Shown here piece by piece: positions 22,801-31,032 of a DNA stretch of 64,000 nucleotides (within the stretch, counting starts at the first letter, position 1; every line of letters starts with the position of its first letter). Below the pieces are notes generated by a model. It was not told the origin of the DNA and ran no database searches. It saw only the letters and a list, made by a program, of their open reading frames with translations. A program made the translations under genes and the position numbers. Origin of the DNA: Geodermatophilus bullaregiensis (lineage in GTDB: Bacteria; Actinomycetota; Actinomycetes; Mycobacteriales; Geodermatophilaceae); contig NZ_JAFBCJ010000001.1 in assembly GCF_016907675.1 (NCBI RefSeq), positions 1,426,001 through 1,490,000 on the forward strand, in the 5' to 3' direction.

Positions 22801-23351
22801 GGGAACCGACCGTACCGGAGCAGGGCCTCCCCGTAGCGCCGGTCGCGGATCCCCTCCAGGGGTGTCGGCCACTCCTCCGGCTCCCCGCGCGCCGGCCGCT
22901 CCACGACGACCACGGCCCCGGGCGCCAGCCACTCCCCCGCCACCAGCGCGGACAGGACGTGGCGCACCTCGCCGGCGGACGTCGAGTACGGCGGGTCGGC
23001 GAGCACCAGGTCGAAGCGCGCCGGCGGCGGGCCGGACACGACGGCGCGCACGGGACCGGCCACGACGCGGGCCCCGGGCAGGCCGACCGTGGCGACGTTG
23101 CCGCGCAGCACCGGCAGCACCCGCGGGCCGTTCTCCACGAACACCGCCGCGTCGGCACCGCGCGAGAGCGCCTCCAGGCCCAGCGCGCCGGAGCCCGCGT
23201 AGAGGTCGAGCACGGTGGCGCCGTCGAGGTCGAGCAGGCTGCCCAGGCTGTTGAACAACCCCTCGCGGGCGCGGTCGCCGGTGGGCCGGACGCCGCTCGG
23301 CGGCACCTTCAGCCGCCGTCCCCGGGCGACGCCGGAGATCAGCCTCGTCAC
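22797..23351 (-). CDS. rsmD: 16S rRNA (guanine966-N2)-methyltransferase RsmD
   Basis: SAM-dependent methyltransferase modifying G966 of 16S rRNA, 184 residues. The N-terminal start is ISGVARGRRLKVPPSGVRPTGD. The SAM-binding loop is VLDLYAGSGALGLEALSRGA and the catalytic motif is LADPPYS. The GTG start lies 13 nt after recG. It overlaps coaD by 4 nt; the rsmD-coaD pair is conserved across bacteria. Confidence 0.95.
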   Translation of the reverse strand: MTRLISGVARGRRLKVPPSGVRPTGDRAREGLFNSLGSLLDLDGATVLDLYAGSGALGLEALSRGADAAVFVENGPRVLPVLRGNVATVGLPGARVVAGPVRAVVSGPPPARFDLVLADPPYSTSAGEVRHVLSALVAGEWLAPGAVVVVERPARGEPEEWPTPLEGIRDRRYGEALLRYGRFP

Positions 23352-23364
23352 CCGCCCGCCTCCC

Positions 23365-25563
23365 TCAGGCCTTCTCGAGGTAGGTCGCGCGCTCGTCGGT
23401 GGCCAGCGCGGCGACCTCGGCGGCCAGGCCCGGGTGGTCGGCCAGGCCGCGGTCGGTGGCCAGCAGCGCGGTGGCCTCCGCGCGGGCGGCGGCGATGAGC
23501 TCCTCGTCCTCCAGCAGGGACAGCAGCTTCACCGTCGAGCGCCGGCCGGACTGGGCGGCGCCGAGGACGTCGCCCTCGCGGCGGGTCTCGAGGTCCAGGC
23601 GGGCGAGCTCGAAGCCGTCGGAGGTGCCCGCGACGGCGGCCAGCCGGTGACCGGTCGCCGTCGTCTCCCGGGCCTCGGTGACCAGCAGGCACAGCCCCCG
23701 GTGCCTCCCCCGGGCGACCCGGCCGCGCAGCTGGTGCAGCTGGCTGACGCCGAAGCGGTCGGCGTCCATGACCACCATCACCGTGGCGTTGGGCACGTCG
23801 ACGCCGACCTCGACGACCGTGGTGGCCACCAGGACCTGGGTCTCCCCGGCGGCGAAGGCGCGCATGCGGGCCTCCTTGTCCTCGGGCGTCAGCCGCCCGT
23901 GCAGGACGTCGATGCGCAGGCCGGCCAGCGGCCCCTCGCGCAGCCCCTCGGCGACGTCGAGGACGGCCAGCGGCGGGCGGCGGTCGCCGTTCCCGCCGGC
24001 GTCGTCGTCCGGGGCGCCGTCGGCGTCCTCGGGGGCGTCGGTCTCGGCGCTGCCGGTGTCGTCGTCGCCGATGCGCGGGCAGACGACGTAGGCCTGCCGG
24101 CCGGCGGCGACCTCCTCGCGCAGCCGCTCCCACGCCCGGTCGAGCCACGCCGGCTTGTCGCTGACCGGCACCACCGAGCTGGCCACGCCGCCGCGGCCGC
24201 TGGGCAGCTGCCGCAGGACGGAGGTCTCCAGGTCGCCGTAGACGGTCATCGCGACGGTGCGCGGGATCGGCGTGGCGGTCATGACGAGCACGTGCGGCGG
24301 CCGGTTGCCCTTGGCCCGCAGGGCGTCGCGCTGCTCGACGCCGAAGCGGTGCTGCTCGTCGACGACGACCAGGCCGAGGTCGGCGAAGTCGACGCCCTCC
24401 TGGAGCAGCGCGTGGGTGCCGACGACGATGCCGGCGCTGCCGTCGGCGACCGCCGCGCGGGCGGTGCGGCGGGCGGCGGCCTTGAGCGAGCCGGTGAGCA
24501 GCACGACCTCCGTGCCCGCGGGGTCGCCGTCGAGCTCGCCGGCGCGGGCGAGCGGGCCGAGCATGCCGGCGATGCTGCGCGCGTGCTGGGCGGCCAGGAC
24601 CTCGGTGGGGGCCAGCAGCGCGGCCTGGCCGCCGGCGTCGACGACCTGGGCCATGGCGCGCAGCGCGACGACGGTCTTGCCCGAGCCGACCTCGCCCTGC
24701 AGGAGGCGGTGCATGGGCCGGTCGCTGTCGAGCTCGGCGGCCAGCTCCTCCCCCACCTCGCGCTGACCCTCGGTGAGGGTGAAGGGCAGCGCGGCGTCGA
24801 CGGCGTCGAGCAGGCCGCCGGGTCGGCGCGGGCGGGCGGTGCCGGGCTCCAGGGAGGCGGCGCGGCGGCGAGCGGCGAGGACGAGCTGCAGGGTGATCGC
24901 CTCGTCCCACTTGAGCCGGTCCTCGGCCCGCTCGACGTCGGCTTGCGAGGTGGGCCGGTGGACGTCGAGCAGCGCCGCCGGGAGGCTGAGCAGGCCGTGG
25001 CGGGCGCGCAGGTCCTCGGGCAGCGGGTCGTCGACGAAGCCGAAACCGCCGGCGGCGTCGAGCAGCAGCTTGACCGACTTCTGCACCACCCAGCTGGAGA
25101 CGTCCTTGCTGGCCGGGTAGATCGGGATGAGCGCGCGCGCCCAGTCCTCGTCGTCGTCACCGCTGATGAGGTGGAAGTCGGGGTGGGCGAACTGCTTGCT
25201 CCGCCGGTACTCCCCGACCGTCCCGGCGAACAGCCCCCAGGCGCCCTCGCGGAGCTGGCCGTGCTTCCGGTTGAAGAAGACCAGCTGCATCTCCCCCGCG
25301 CCGTCGCCGACGGTGACCTCGGTGAGGGAGCCGGGCCGGTTGCGCATCCTCCGCGTGGTGACCCGGCGGACCTGGGCGAGCACGGTGACGCGGTCGCCGA
25401 CCTGCAGGTCGTCGAGCCTGGTCATCTCGCCGCGCCGGGCGTAGCGGCGCGGGTAGTGGCGCAGCAGGTCGCGGACGGTGCGCAGGTCGAGGGAGTCGGC
25501 CATCGCCCGGGCGGTCTTGGCGCCGAGGACGCGGGAGAGGTCGGTGTCGAGGGTGACCGCCAC
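23365..25563 (-). CDS. recG: ATP-dependent DNA helicase RecG
   Basis: Branch-migrating helicase that remodels stalled forks and Holliday junctions, 732 residues. The N-terminal wedge/OB domain covers about residues 50-130 (DDLQVGDRVTVLAQVRRV). Walker A GEVGSGKT is at 290-297, DEQH at 402-405, and motif III follows as VMTATPIPRT. The second helicase domain contains LHGRLTPEDKEARM and QLRGRVARG. A linker near residues 510-540 is unusually acidic and Gly/Asp/Ala rich. The GTG start is 1 nt after the DAK2 gene stop, so they are coupled. Confidence 0.96.
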   Translation of the reverse strand: MAVTLDTDLSRVLGAKTARAMADSLDLRTVRDLLRHYPRRYARRGEMTRLDDLQVGDRVTVLAQVRRVTTRRMRNRPGSLTEVTVGDGAGEMQLVFFNRKHGQLREGAWGLFAGTVGEYRRSKQFAHPDFHLISGDDDEDWARALIPIYPASKDVSSWVVQKSVKLLLDAAGGFGFVDDPLPEDLRARHGLLSLPAALLDVHRPTSQADVERAEDRLKWDEAITLQLVLAARRRAASLEPGTARPRRPGGLLDAVDAALPFTLTEGQREVGEELAAELDSDRPMHRLLQGEVGSGKTVVALRAMAQVVDAGGQAALLAPTEVLAAQHARSIAGMLGPLARAGELDGDPAGTEVVLLTGSLKAAARRTARAAVADGSAGIVVGTHALLQEGVDFADLGLVVVDEQHRFGVEQRDALRAKGNRPPHVLVMTATPIPRTVAMTVYGDLETSVLRQLPSGRGGVASSVVPVSDKPAWLDRAWERLREEVAAGRQAYVVCPRIGDDDTGSAETDAPEDADGAPDDDAGGNGDRRPPLAVLDVAEGLREGPLAGLRIDVLHGRLTPEDKEARMRAFAAGETQVLVATTVVEVGVDVPNATVMVVMDADRFGVSQLHQLRGRVARGRHRGLCLLVTEARETTATGHRLAAVAGTSDGFELARLDLETRREGDVLGAAQSGRRSTVKLLSLLEDEELIAAARAEATALLATDRGLADHPGLAAEVAALATDERATYLEKA

Positions 25564-25564
25564 G

Positions 25565-27166
25565 TCACTCCACCCCTGCCTGGAGCGGGATCGCCGCCCC
25601 GGAGTCGTAGCGGACGACCTCGACCGTCCGGTGGGCGGTGGCCAGGTGCGCGCAGACGGCGTCGCCGAGCGCGGCGTCGGCGCCGACGAGGAGGGTGGCC
25701 ATCTCCCCGCCGGCCGACAGCAGCCGGTCGAGCAGGTCGCAGGCGACGACGGCGAGGTCGGCGCCCACCACCACGACGTCGCCCTCGGCCGAGCCGAGCA
25801 CGTTGCCGGGGCGGCACGGGCCGGCGCTGGTGAGGGCCTCCTGCTCGGCGACGGTCACCTCGGCCCAGCGGGTGGCGGCCGCGGCCTCGGCCATGCCGAC
25901 GACGTCGTCGCCGAAGCGGCGGGCGGGGTCGGCGACGGCGACGGCGGCCAGGCCCTGCACCGGGGAGCGGGTCGGCACGACGGCGACGTCGCGGCCGAGG
26001 TCGCGGGCGCGGTCGGCGGCCCGGGACGCCGCGGGGGTCAGCGTGGGGTCGTTGGGGAGCAGGACGACCTCGGCGGCGGCGGAGGCCACCACCTCGGCGA
26101 GCACCTCGTCCTCGGTGACACCGCCGGGCCCGCAGGTGACCACCCGGACGCCCTCGCCGGTGAACAGCTCCGCCAGGCCGTCGCCGGGGACGATCGCCAC
26201 GACGGCGCGGCGGCCGGGCACCGGGGCGGCGGGGAGGACCGGCGCCAGCGGGGTGACGGTGATGCCGTGCGGGCGGCCGGCCTCGATGCCGGCCTCGATG
26301 GCGCCGCCGACGTCGCTGGTGTGCACGTGCACGTTCCACTGCCGGCCGGCCGGGGTGTCGACGCCGACGACGACCAGGCTGTCGCCGAGGGCGGCCAGCC
26401 GGGTCTGCAGCCGGGCGACGGCGGCCTCGCCGGAGTCGGCCAGCAGGTACTGCACCTCGCTGCCCGGGCCGGGCGGGGGCTGGTGCGGGGTGTGCCCGGG
26501 GTCGCTGCGCCGGGCCGGGCGGGTGCGCAGCGCCGGGCGCGCGGGCTCCACGCCGGTGACCGTGGTGACCAGCGCGTCGAGGACCAGGCACAGGCCGGCG
26601 CCCCCCGCGTCGACCACCCCGGCGTCGCGGAGGACGTCGAGCTGCGCGGGGGTGGCCTCCAGCGCGGCCCGCGCACCGTCGGCCGCGGCCACGACGACGT
26701 CGGCGAGCGCGGTGCGGCCCGCGGCGACGGCGGCCCCGGCCGCCTCGGCGCCCGCCCGCGCGACGGTGAGGAAGGTGCCCTCCTCGGGGTCGGCGACGGC
26801 GGTGTAGGCGCCGTCGGCGGCCTTCTGCAGCGCGGCGGCGAGCACCGGGCCGTCGGCGGGCGGCTCGCCGGCCAGGTGGTCGGACAGGCCGCGCAGCAGC
26901 TGGGCGAGGATCGTGCCGCTGTTGCCGCGGGCGCCGAGGACCGCGCCCCGGGCGAGCACCGCCCAGGCCGGCTCGCTCCCGCCGGCACCGGCGTCGTCGA
27001 GGGCCGCCACGGCGGCCTGCGCGGTGAGCAGCAGGTTGGTGCCGGTGTCACCGTCGGGCACGGGGAAGACGTTGAGCTCGTCGAGCGCGTCCCGGCCGGC
27101 GGACAGCGCCGTGACCGCGGCCCGGCACCACCGGCCGACCGCGGCGTCGTCGAGCGCCTCCAGCAC
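25565..27166 (-). CDS. DAK2-domain protein (YloV/FakA-like kinase)
   Basis: A 533-residue protein with an N-terminal DhaL/DAK2 domain. The nucleotide/metal-binding motif VFPVPDGDTGTNLLLT is near residues 33-48 and the domain ends ARGNSGTILAQLLRGL and DAGGAGLCLVLDAL. A middle domain and a C-terminal DegV-like domain follow (VVLLPNDPTL, DVAVVPTRSPVQGLAAVAV). In Firmicutes such proteins are FakA, the kinase for fatty acids bound to FakB. No FakB (DegV family) gene is in this window, so fatty-acid kinase activity is inference. The ATG start is at 27166. It is co-directional with recG, as in mycobacteria. Confidence 0.85.
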   Translation of the reverse strand: MLEALDDAAVGRWCRAAVTALSAGRDALDELNVFPVPDGDTGTNLLLTAQAAVAALDDAGAGGSEPAWAVLARGAVLGARGNSGTILAQLLRGLSDHLAGEPPADGPVLAAALQKAADGAYTAVADPEEGTFLTVARAGAEAAGAAVAAGRTALADVVVAAADGARAALEATPAQLDVLRDAGVVDAGGAGLCLVLDALVTTVTGVEPARPALRTRPARRSDPGHTPHQPPPGPGSEVQYLLADSGEAAVARLQTRLAALGDSLVVVGVDTPAGRQWNVHVHTSDVGGAIEAGIEAGRPHGITVTPLAPVLPAAPVPGRRAVVAIVPGDGLAELFTGEGVRVVTCGPGGVTEDEVLAEVVASAAAEVVLLPNDPTLTPAASRAADRARDLGRDVAVVPTRSPVQGLAAVAVADPARRFGDDVVGMAEAAAATRWAEVTVAEQEALTSAGPCRPGNVLGSAEGDVVVVGADLAVVACDLLDRLLSAGGEMATLLVGADAALGDAVCAHLATAHRTVEVVRYDSGAAIPLQAGVE

Positions 27167-27264
27167 GGCCGGAATGTACCTGCGGACACCGACGGCCCCG
27201 TCCGCCGCGCACCCGGCGGACGGCGGCCCCTGCGGCCTCGGCGACGGTCCCGCGGGCGAGCGGT

Positions 27265-27270
27265 TAGACT
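27265..27270 (+). promoter_or_regulatory. Possible -10 element for rpmB
   Basis: TAGACT within GGTTAGACTGACGG, about 70 nt upstream of rpmB, fits the actinobacterial SigA -10 pattern TAnnnT. No convincing -35 was found, and leader length is consistent but unproven. Confidence 0.3.
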
Positions 27271-27339
27271 GACGGACGGTCTCGCGGTCGCCTCCGTGCG
27301 CCGCCGTCTCGATAAACGAACCTCTGGGAGTGATCCACC

Positions 27340-27531
27340 GTGGCTGCCGTGTGCGATGTCTGTGGCAAGGGGCCCGGTTTCGGTATGTCGGTGTCGCACT
27401 CGCACCGCCGCACGCCGCGCCGTTGGAACCCGAACATCCAGTCGGTGCGGGCGCTGGTCGCCCCCGGCAACCGCCGCCGCATCAACGCCTGCACCTCGTG
27501 CATCCGCGCGGGCAAGGTCGTCCGCGCATAA
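27340..27531 (+). CDS. rpmB: 50S ribosomal protein L28
   Basis: Large-subunit ribosomal protein of 63 residues, beginning MAAVCDVCGKGPGFGMSVSH. It contains SHRRTPRRWNPNIQSVR and ends CTSCIRAGKVVRA. Two CxxC pairs show it is the zinc-containing form, in contrast to the cysteine-free paralogue made under zinc starvation in some actinobacteria. The GTG start follows CTGGGAG with about 9 nt spacing. It is monocistronic, divergent from the DAK2 gene and followed by a strong terminator. Confidence 0.96.
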   Translation: MAAVCDVCGKGPGFGMSVSHSHRRTPRRWNPNIQSVRALVAPGNRRRINACTSCIRAGKVVRA

Positions 27532-27588
27532 CGCGCCGGGTGGCGCCCGGTCGCGGGCCCGCCGAGCGCACCCCGGCCACGGCCGGGC

Positions 27589-27620
27589 GGACCCCGGAGG
27601 TCAGCTGACCTCCGGGGTCC
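27589..27620 (+). terminator. Perfect 32-bp palindromic terminator after rpmB
   Basis: GGACCCCGGAGGTCAG is followed immediately by its exact reverse complement, then TTCCT. As RNA this folds into a long GC-rich stem with a tight loop, 57 nt downstream of the rpmB stop. It is symmetrical, so it could also stop minus-strand transcription. Confidence 0.75.
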
Positions 27621-27638
27621 TTCCTGTCGCCGGGAGGG

Positions 27639-27821
27639 GTCGTCGCGGTCAGCCGCGACGGCGAGCACCGGTTCGGCGAGGCCGTGGTCCCGGCGGTGCG
27701 CCCGGTCGAGGGCCTGGGCGTGGCCGGTGACGCGCACGCCGGCGCGACCGTGCAGCACCGCTCCCGGGTCGCCGTCGACCCCTCCCGCCCCGACCTGCGG
27801 CAGGTGCACCTGATCGGCGCC
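27639..27821 (+). pseudogene. Remnant of a MOSC-domain protein
   Basis: The frame reads VVAVSRDGEHRFGEAVVPAV, then GLGVAGDAHAGATVQHRSRV, then DLRQVHLIG. This is the recognisable N-terminal part of MOSC-domain (molybdenum cofactor sulfurase C-terminal) proteins. No ATG or GTG lies between an upstream in-frame stop at 27606 and this similarity. After about 61 codons the similarity ends and the sequence becomes the opposite-strand 3' end of the next gene. Start and two thirds of the domain are missing, so it is a decayed fragment. It sits between the rpmB terminator and the kinase-like gene. Confidence 0.6.
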
Positions 27822-27857
27822 GTGCCGCGGCCGGGCGCCGCCGCCGGGGCAGCGGCG

Positions 27858-28508
27858 TCAGTCCGCCCCGATCCCCCGGGCCCGCGCCGCGGCGACGACG
27901 AGGTCGGCGACGGTGCCCAGCGGCAGCGCCGTCCCGTCGACGACGAGGTGGTAGTGCTGCGCCGCCGCCGGGTCGCAGCGGTAGAAGTGCCGCACGTAGG
28001 CCTCCCGCGTCCGGTCGTTGGCCTGCATCTCCCGCCGCAGCTCGTCCTCCGGGCGCCCGTAGCGCTCCACCGCCGCCCGCAGCCGCGCCTCCGGTGGCCC
28101 GTCGAGCCGGACGTGCAGCGCGTCGCCCCGGTCGCGCAGCACCAGGGCCGCCGCCCGGCCGAGGACGACGCCGCCCGCGCCGTCGGCGATCTCGTGCAGC
28201 ACCTCCTCGGTGTGCTGCCGGTAGGCCCGCTCGTCGGGCTGCGGGGGCACGGGCACCACGCCGCCCACCGGGTCGGGCATGGCGCCGAGCGAGGCCACCA
28301 GCCGCCACAGGCCGCGGACCACCCGCTCGTCGTTGGCCTCGGCGTCGTCCTGCGAGACGCCCAGCCGCCCGGCGACCTGCGCCGGGATCGCGCGGTCGTG
28401 GAACGGCAGGCCGAGCCGCTCGGCCACGGCCGGGCCCACCTCCGGGCCGCCCGCGCCGTAGGACGCGGAGATCGTCACGACGCCCGCCCTCACGCCGTCC
28501 ACCCTCAC
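27858..28508 (-). CDS. Cytidylate-kinase-like P-loop protein
   Basis: A 216-residue protein of the AAA/cytidylate-kinase-like family. The phosphate-binding region is ISASYGAGGPEVGPAVAERLGLPFHDR, a variant lacking the usual GKS lysine-serine pair. It continues VVLGRAAALVLRDRGDALHVRLDG and DRTREAYVRHFYRCD. Canonical CMP kinase is usually elsewhere, so this is a paralogous family of uncertain substrate. The GTG start overlaps the GNAT gene stop by 4 nt; the run thiL, GNAT and this gene is one transcription unit. Kinase activity itself is not demonstrated by the motif. Confidence 0.7.
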   Translation of the reverse strand: MRVDGVRAGVVTISASYGAGGPEVGPAVAERLGLPFHDRAIPAQVAGRLGVSQDDAEANDERVVRGLWRLVASLGAMPDPVGGVVPVPPQPDERAYRQHTEEVLHEIADGAGGVVLGRAAALVLRDRGDALHVRLDGPPEARLRAAVERYGRPEDELRREMQANDRTREAYVRHFYRCDPAAAQHYHLVVDGTALPLGTVADLVVAAARARGIGAD

Positions 28509-29059
28509 GATGCCCGCTCCTCGCTCTCGTCCGCCGGCCCGCTCAGCCGCTTGCCCAGGAACACCGCGCCCGGCCCGCCGGCGTAGATGCCGTACCCGGC
28601 GACGGGCCCGTACCCCAGGCCCTCGTAGAGCGCGATCGCCTCGGGTTGCCGGTCACCGGAGTTGAGGACCACCGAGCGGTACCCGGCGCGGCGGGCCGAG
28701 TCCTCCAGCGCGGCCACCAGCACCTGCGCCAGTCCCCGGCGGCGGAACGCCGGCTCCACGTAGACCCGCTTGACCTCGGCGACCGTCGGGTCGTCGCCCT
28801 CGGTGTGCCGCCGCCACGCGCCGCAGCCGGCCGGCACGCCGCCGACCTCGGCCACGAGGAACAGGCCGGCCGGCGGCACGAACTCCGCGGGGTCGACGGC
28901 GGCCTCGTCCGGCCCGCCGTAGCGGGCGACGTACTCCTGCTGCACCCGCGCGACGAGCGCGCGCGCCACGGGGTCGTCGTAGGGCACCGCCCGCAGCAGG
29001 GCCGTCGAGCCGTCGCGCAGCCGCACCTGCGCCCGGGGGGACTCAGCCGAAGTGGACAT
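28505..29059 (-). CDS. GNAT-family N-acetyltransferase
   Basis: A 184-residue acetyltransferase. The acetyl-CoA binding motif A is visible as VKRVYVEPAFRRRGLAQVLV, followed by AGYRSVVLNSGDRQPEAIAL and YEGLGYGPV. The strand before motif A (LFLVAEVGGVPAGCGAWR) is typical. The acceptor substrate cannot be predicted. Its start overlaps the thiL 3' end by 17 nt and its stop overlaps the kinase-like gene by 4 nt. Confidence 0.85.
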   Translation of the reverse strand: MSTSAESPRAQVRLRDGSTALLRAVPYDDPVARALVARVQQEYVARYGGPDEAAVDPAEFVPPAGLFLVAEVGGVPAGCGAWRRHTEGDDPTVAEVKRVYVEPAFRRRGLAQVLVAALEDSARRAGYRSVVLNSGDRQPEAIALYEGLGYGPVAGYGIYAGGPGAVFLGKRLSGPADESEERAS

Positions 29060-30077
29060 GCCCGGCCCTCCCCGCCCCGACGGCGGTGACGACGGCCGCC
29101 GCCGGCTCCCCGCCCACGAGCACCCCCGGGTCCCCCGCCCGGACCTCCCCGATCGTCACGAAGCCCTCCGGCAGCGCGGCGCCCGCCGGGAAGGTGGCCA
29201 GCAGCGCGTGGTCCTCGCCACCGGTGAGCACCCATGCCAGCGGGTCGACGCCGAGCGCGGCGGCCACCTGCTGCATCGGCCCCGGCGGCTCCAGCGCCGC
29301 CCGCACGAGCGCGGCCCGGTCGACGTCGACCACGACGCGGCTGCTCTCAGCGAGGTGGCCGGCGTCGGCGAGCAGGCCGTCGCTGACGTCGCACATCGCG
29401 GTGGCCCCGGCGTCCGCGGCGGCCGGCCCGGCGGCGTAGGGCGGGGTCGGACGGCGGTGCGCGGCCACCGCGGCGATCGGGCTGCTGAACCCGCGGCGCA
29501 GGACGGCCAGCCCGCACGCCGACCAGCCCAGGCGGCCGGCGACGGCGAGGACGTCGCCGGGCCGGGCGCCCGAGCGCAGCACCGGCGCCCGCCCGCGCAG
29601 GTCGCCCAGGGCGGTCACCGACAGGACGACCGACCCGCTGTCGGGTGCGGAGGCGACGGTGTCCCCGCCCACCACCGCGGCGCCCAGCGGAGCGCACTCG
29701 GCGGCCATGCCCGCGGCGACTCCCTCCAGCCAGGACGTGGGCGTGTCCGCCGGGCAGGCCAGCCCGACCAGCAGTGCGGTCGCCACCCCGCCCATCGCGG
29801 CCACGTCGGCGAGGTTGGCGGCGGCGGCCTTGTGTCCCACGTCCTCGGCCGAGGACCAGTCGCGGCGGAAGTGGCGGCCCTCCACGAGGACGTCGGTGGT
29901 GGCGACCACCCGGCCGTCGGGAACGCGCAGCACGGCGGCGTCGTCGCCCGGGCCGACCTCGGCGGCCTCGGCCGACCCGGCGCGGGCGACCACCCGGGCG
30001 ATGACCCCGAACTCGCCGACGACCCGCACGCTGTCGGCGAGGTCGCCGCGGCCGACCAGCGGCCGGGGCCGTGTCAC
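29043..30077 (-). CDS. thiL: Thiamine-monophosphate kinase
   Basis: Phosphorylates thiamine monophosphate to the active cofactor thiamine diphosphate, the last step of the pathway. Length 344 residues from the GTG at 30077. The AIR-synthase-type fold shows VGPGDDAAVLRVPDGRVVATTD, LVEGRHFRRDWSS, AAVVGGDTV, MCDVSDGLLADAGHLA and VLTGGEDHALLATF. The GTG at 30077 follows a GGGGGG run; an upstream start would add about 20 residues. It is divergent from the Lrp-domain gene. Mycobacteria carry thiL in the same place, followed by ung, which is absent here. Confidence 0.94.
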   Translation of the reverse strand: MTRPRPLVGRGDLADSVRVVGEFGVIARVVARAGSAEAAEVGPGDDAAVLRVPDGRVVATTDVLVEGRHFRRDWSSAEDVGHKAAAANLADVAAMGGVATALLVGLACPADTPTSWLEGVAAGMAAECAPLGAAVVGGDTVASAPDSGSVVLSVTALGDLRGRAPVLRSGARPGDVLAVAGRLGWSACGLAVLRRGFSSPIAAVAAHRRPTPPYAAGPAAADAGATAMCDVSDGLLADAGHLAESSRVVVDVDRAALVRAALEPPGPMQQVAAALGVDPLAWVLTGGEDHALLATFPAGAALPEGFVTIGEVRAGDPGVLVGGEPAAAVVTAVGAGRAGHVHFG

Positions 30078-30166
30078 CGGGCCCCCCAGGGAGCTGCGGT
30101 AGGTTGCGAGCCGATCCGCCCGCCGGTGCCGGGGCACCGGCAGCGCCGCCCGAGGAAGGTCGTCCC

Positions 30167-30400
30167 GTGGTCCACGCCTACATCCTGATCCAGACCGAGG
30201 TCGGCAAGGCCGCCCAGGTGGCCACCACGATCGGCGAGATCGCCGGCGTGACGAAAGCCGAGGACGTCACCGGCCCCTACGACGTCATCGTCCGCGCCGA
30301 GGCCGAGACGGTCGACGAGCTGGGCCGCCTGGTGGTCGCCCGCGTGCAGTCGGTCGACGGCATCACGCGCACGCTGACCTGTCCCGTCGTCAACATCTGA
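30167..30400 (+). CDS. Stand-alone Lrp/AsnC ligand-binding (RAM) domain protein
   Basis: A 77-residue protein consisting only of the Lrp/AsnC effector domain: MVHAYILIQTEVGKAAQVAT, then GPYDVIVRAEAETVDELGRL, then GITRTLTCPVV. The helix-turn-helix half of Lrp regulators is missing, so it cannot bind DNA alone. Such proteins may sense amino acids or oligomerise with full-length Lrp proteins. The GTG start has AGGAAGG 8 nt upstream. The DUF3515-like gene starts 4 nt after its stop. Confidence 0.82.
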   Translation: MVHAYILIQTEVGKAAQVATTIGEIAGVTKAEDVTGPYDVIVRAEAETVDELGRLVVARVQSVDGITRTLTCPVVNI

Positions 30401-30404
30401 GCCG

Positions 30405-31013
30405 CTGAGCGAGGACACCCCCGCCCCGAGCGACACCCCGGACGGCACGGCCGCCGGGCCGGCGCCGCGCCCCGACCCGCTGCGACGGGTCGCGCTGATC
30501 ACGACCGCCGTCGTCGTCCCGGTGCTGGTCGTGCTGGCCGTGCTGGTCAACGTGCTGGGCGGTGAGGAGCAGGACGACGCCGCCGCGGTGGCCGACGTCG
30601 GCGGCACGACCGGGGAGCAGCGCGCGGACCTGCCCGTCCTCCCGGTCGACGTGCCGCCGCCGACCCCCGAGGCCGACGCGCACTGCCCGCCGCTGCTGCA
30701 GGCCATCCCCCTCGACCTGCTCGGCGAGCCCTCCCGCCTCGTCGACTCCGACACGCCCTACGCCGCCGCCTGGGGCGAGCCGCCGGTCGTGCTCGTCTGC
30801 GGCGTCCCGCAGCCGGCCGGACTGGTCCCCGGGGAGGGGCTGTTCACCATCAACGGGGTCACCTGGTACGTCGACCAGTCCGACCCCGGGGCGACCGTGT
30901 GGACGGCGGTCGACCGCGCCGTGTACGTGCAGGTGACCCTGCCCGCCGACGTCGACAGCGCGCCGGTCACCGCGCTCAGCGACGTCCTGGTCGGCACCGT
31001 CCCCGCCCGCTGA
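30405..31013 (+). CDS. DUF3515-like membrane-anchored extracytoplasmic protein
   Basis: About 202 residues. A Pro/Asp-rich cytoplasmic start is followed by one transmembrane helix (VALITTAVVVPVLVVLAVLVNVLG), then an outside domain with paired cysteines (HCPPLLQAIP and VLVCGVPQP) and INGVTWYVDQ. This matches the conserved actinobacterial DUF3515 family, function unknown, found beside ddl in mycobacteria (Rv2980). The start is odd: between an in-frame stop at 30375 and the GTG at 30522, which would cut the helix, there is no ATG, GTG or TTG. I therefore use the CTG at 30405, 4 nt after the preceding stop, implying reinitiation. Confidence 0.65.
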   Translation: MSEDTPAPSDTPDGTAAGPAPRPDPLRRVALITTAVVVPVLVVLAVLVNVLGGEEQDDAAAVADVGGTTGEQRADLPVLPVDVPPPTPEADAHCPPLLQAIPLDLLGEPSRLVDSDTPYAAAWGEPPVVLVCGVPQPAGLVPGEGLFTINGVTWYVDQSDPGATVWTAVDRAVYVQVTLPADVDSAPVTALSDVLVGTVPAR

Positions 31014-31032
31014 GCCGGCCCGCGCGAGGGCC

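Noticed and set aside
24000..24070. Frameshift or insertion in recG at the acidic Asp/Gly/Ala linker
   Set aside because: The frame continues through normal helicase motifs on both sides; the linker is a low-complexity insertion, not a break.
27589..27620. Another copy of family A near rpmB
   Set aside because: It shares only GGACCCC and CCGGGGTCC and lacks the conserved TCGCAGGCTC loop; it is a perfect palindrome and behaves like an ordinary terminator.
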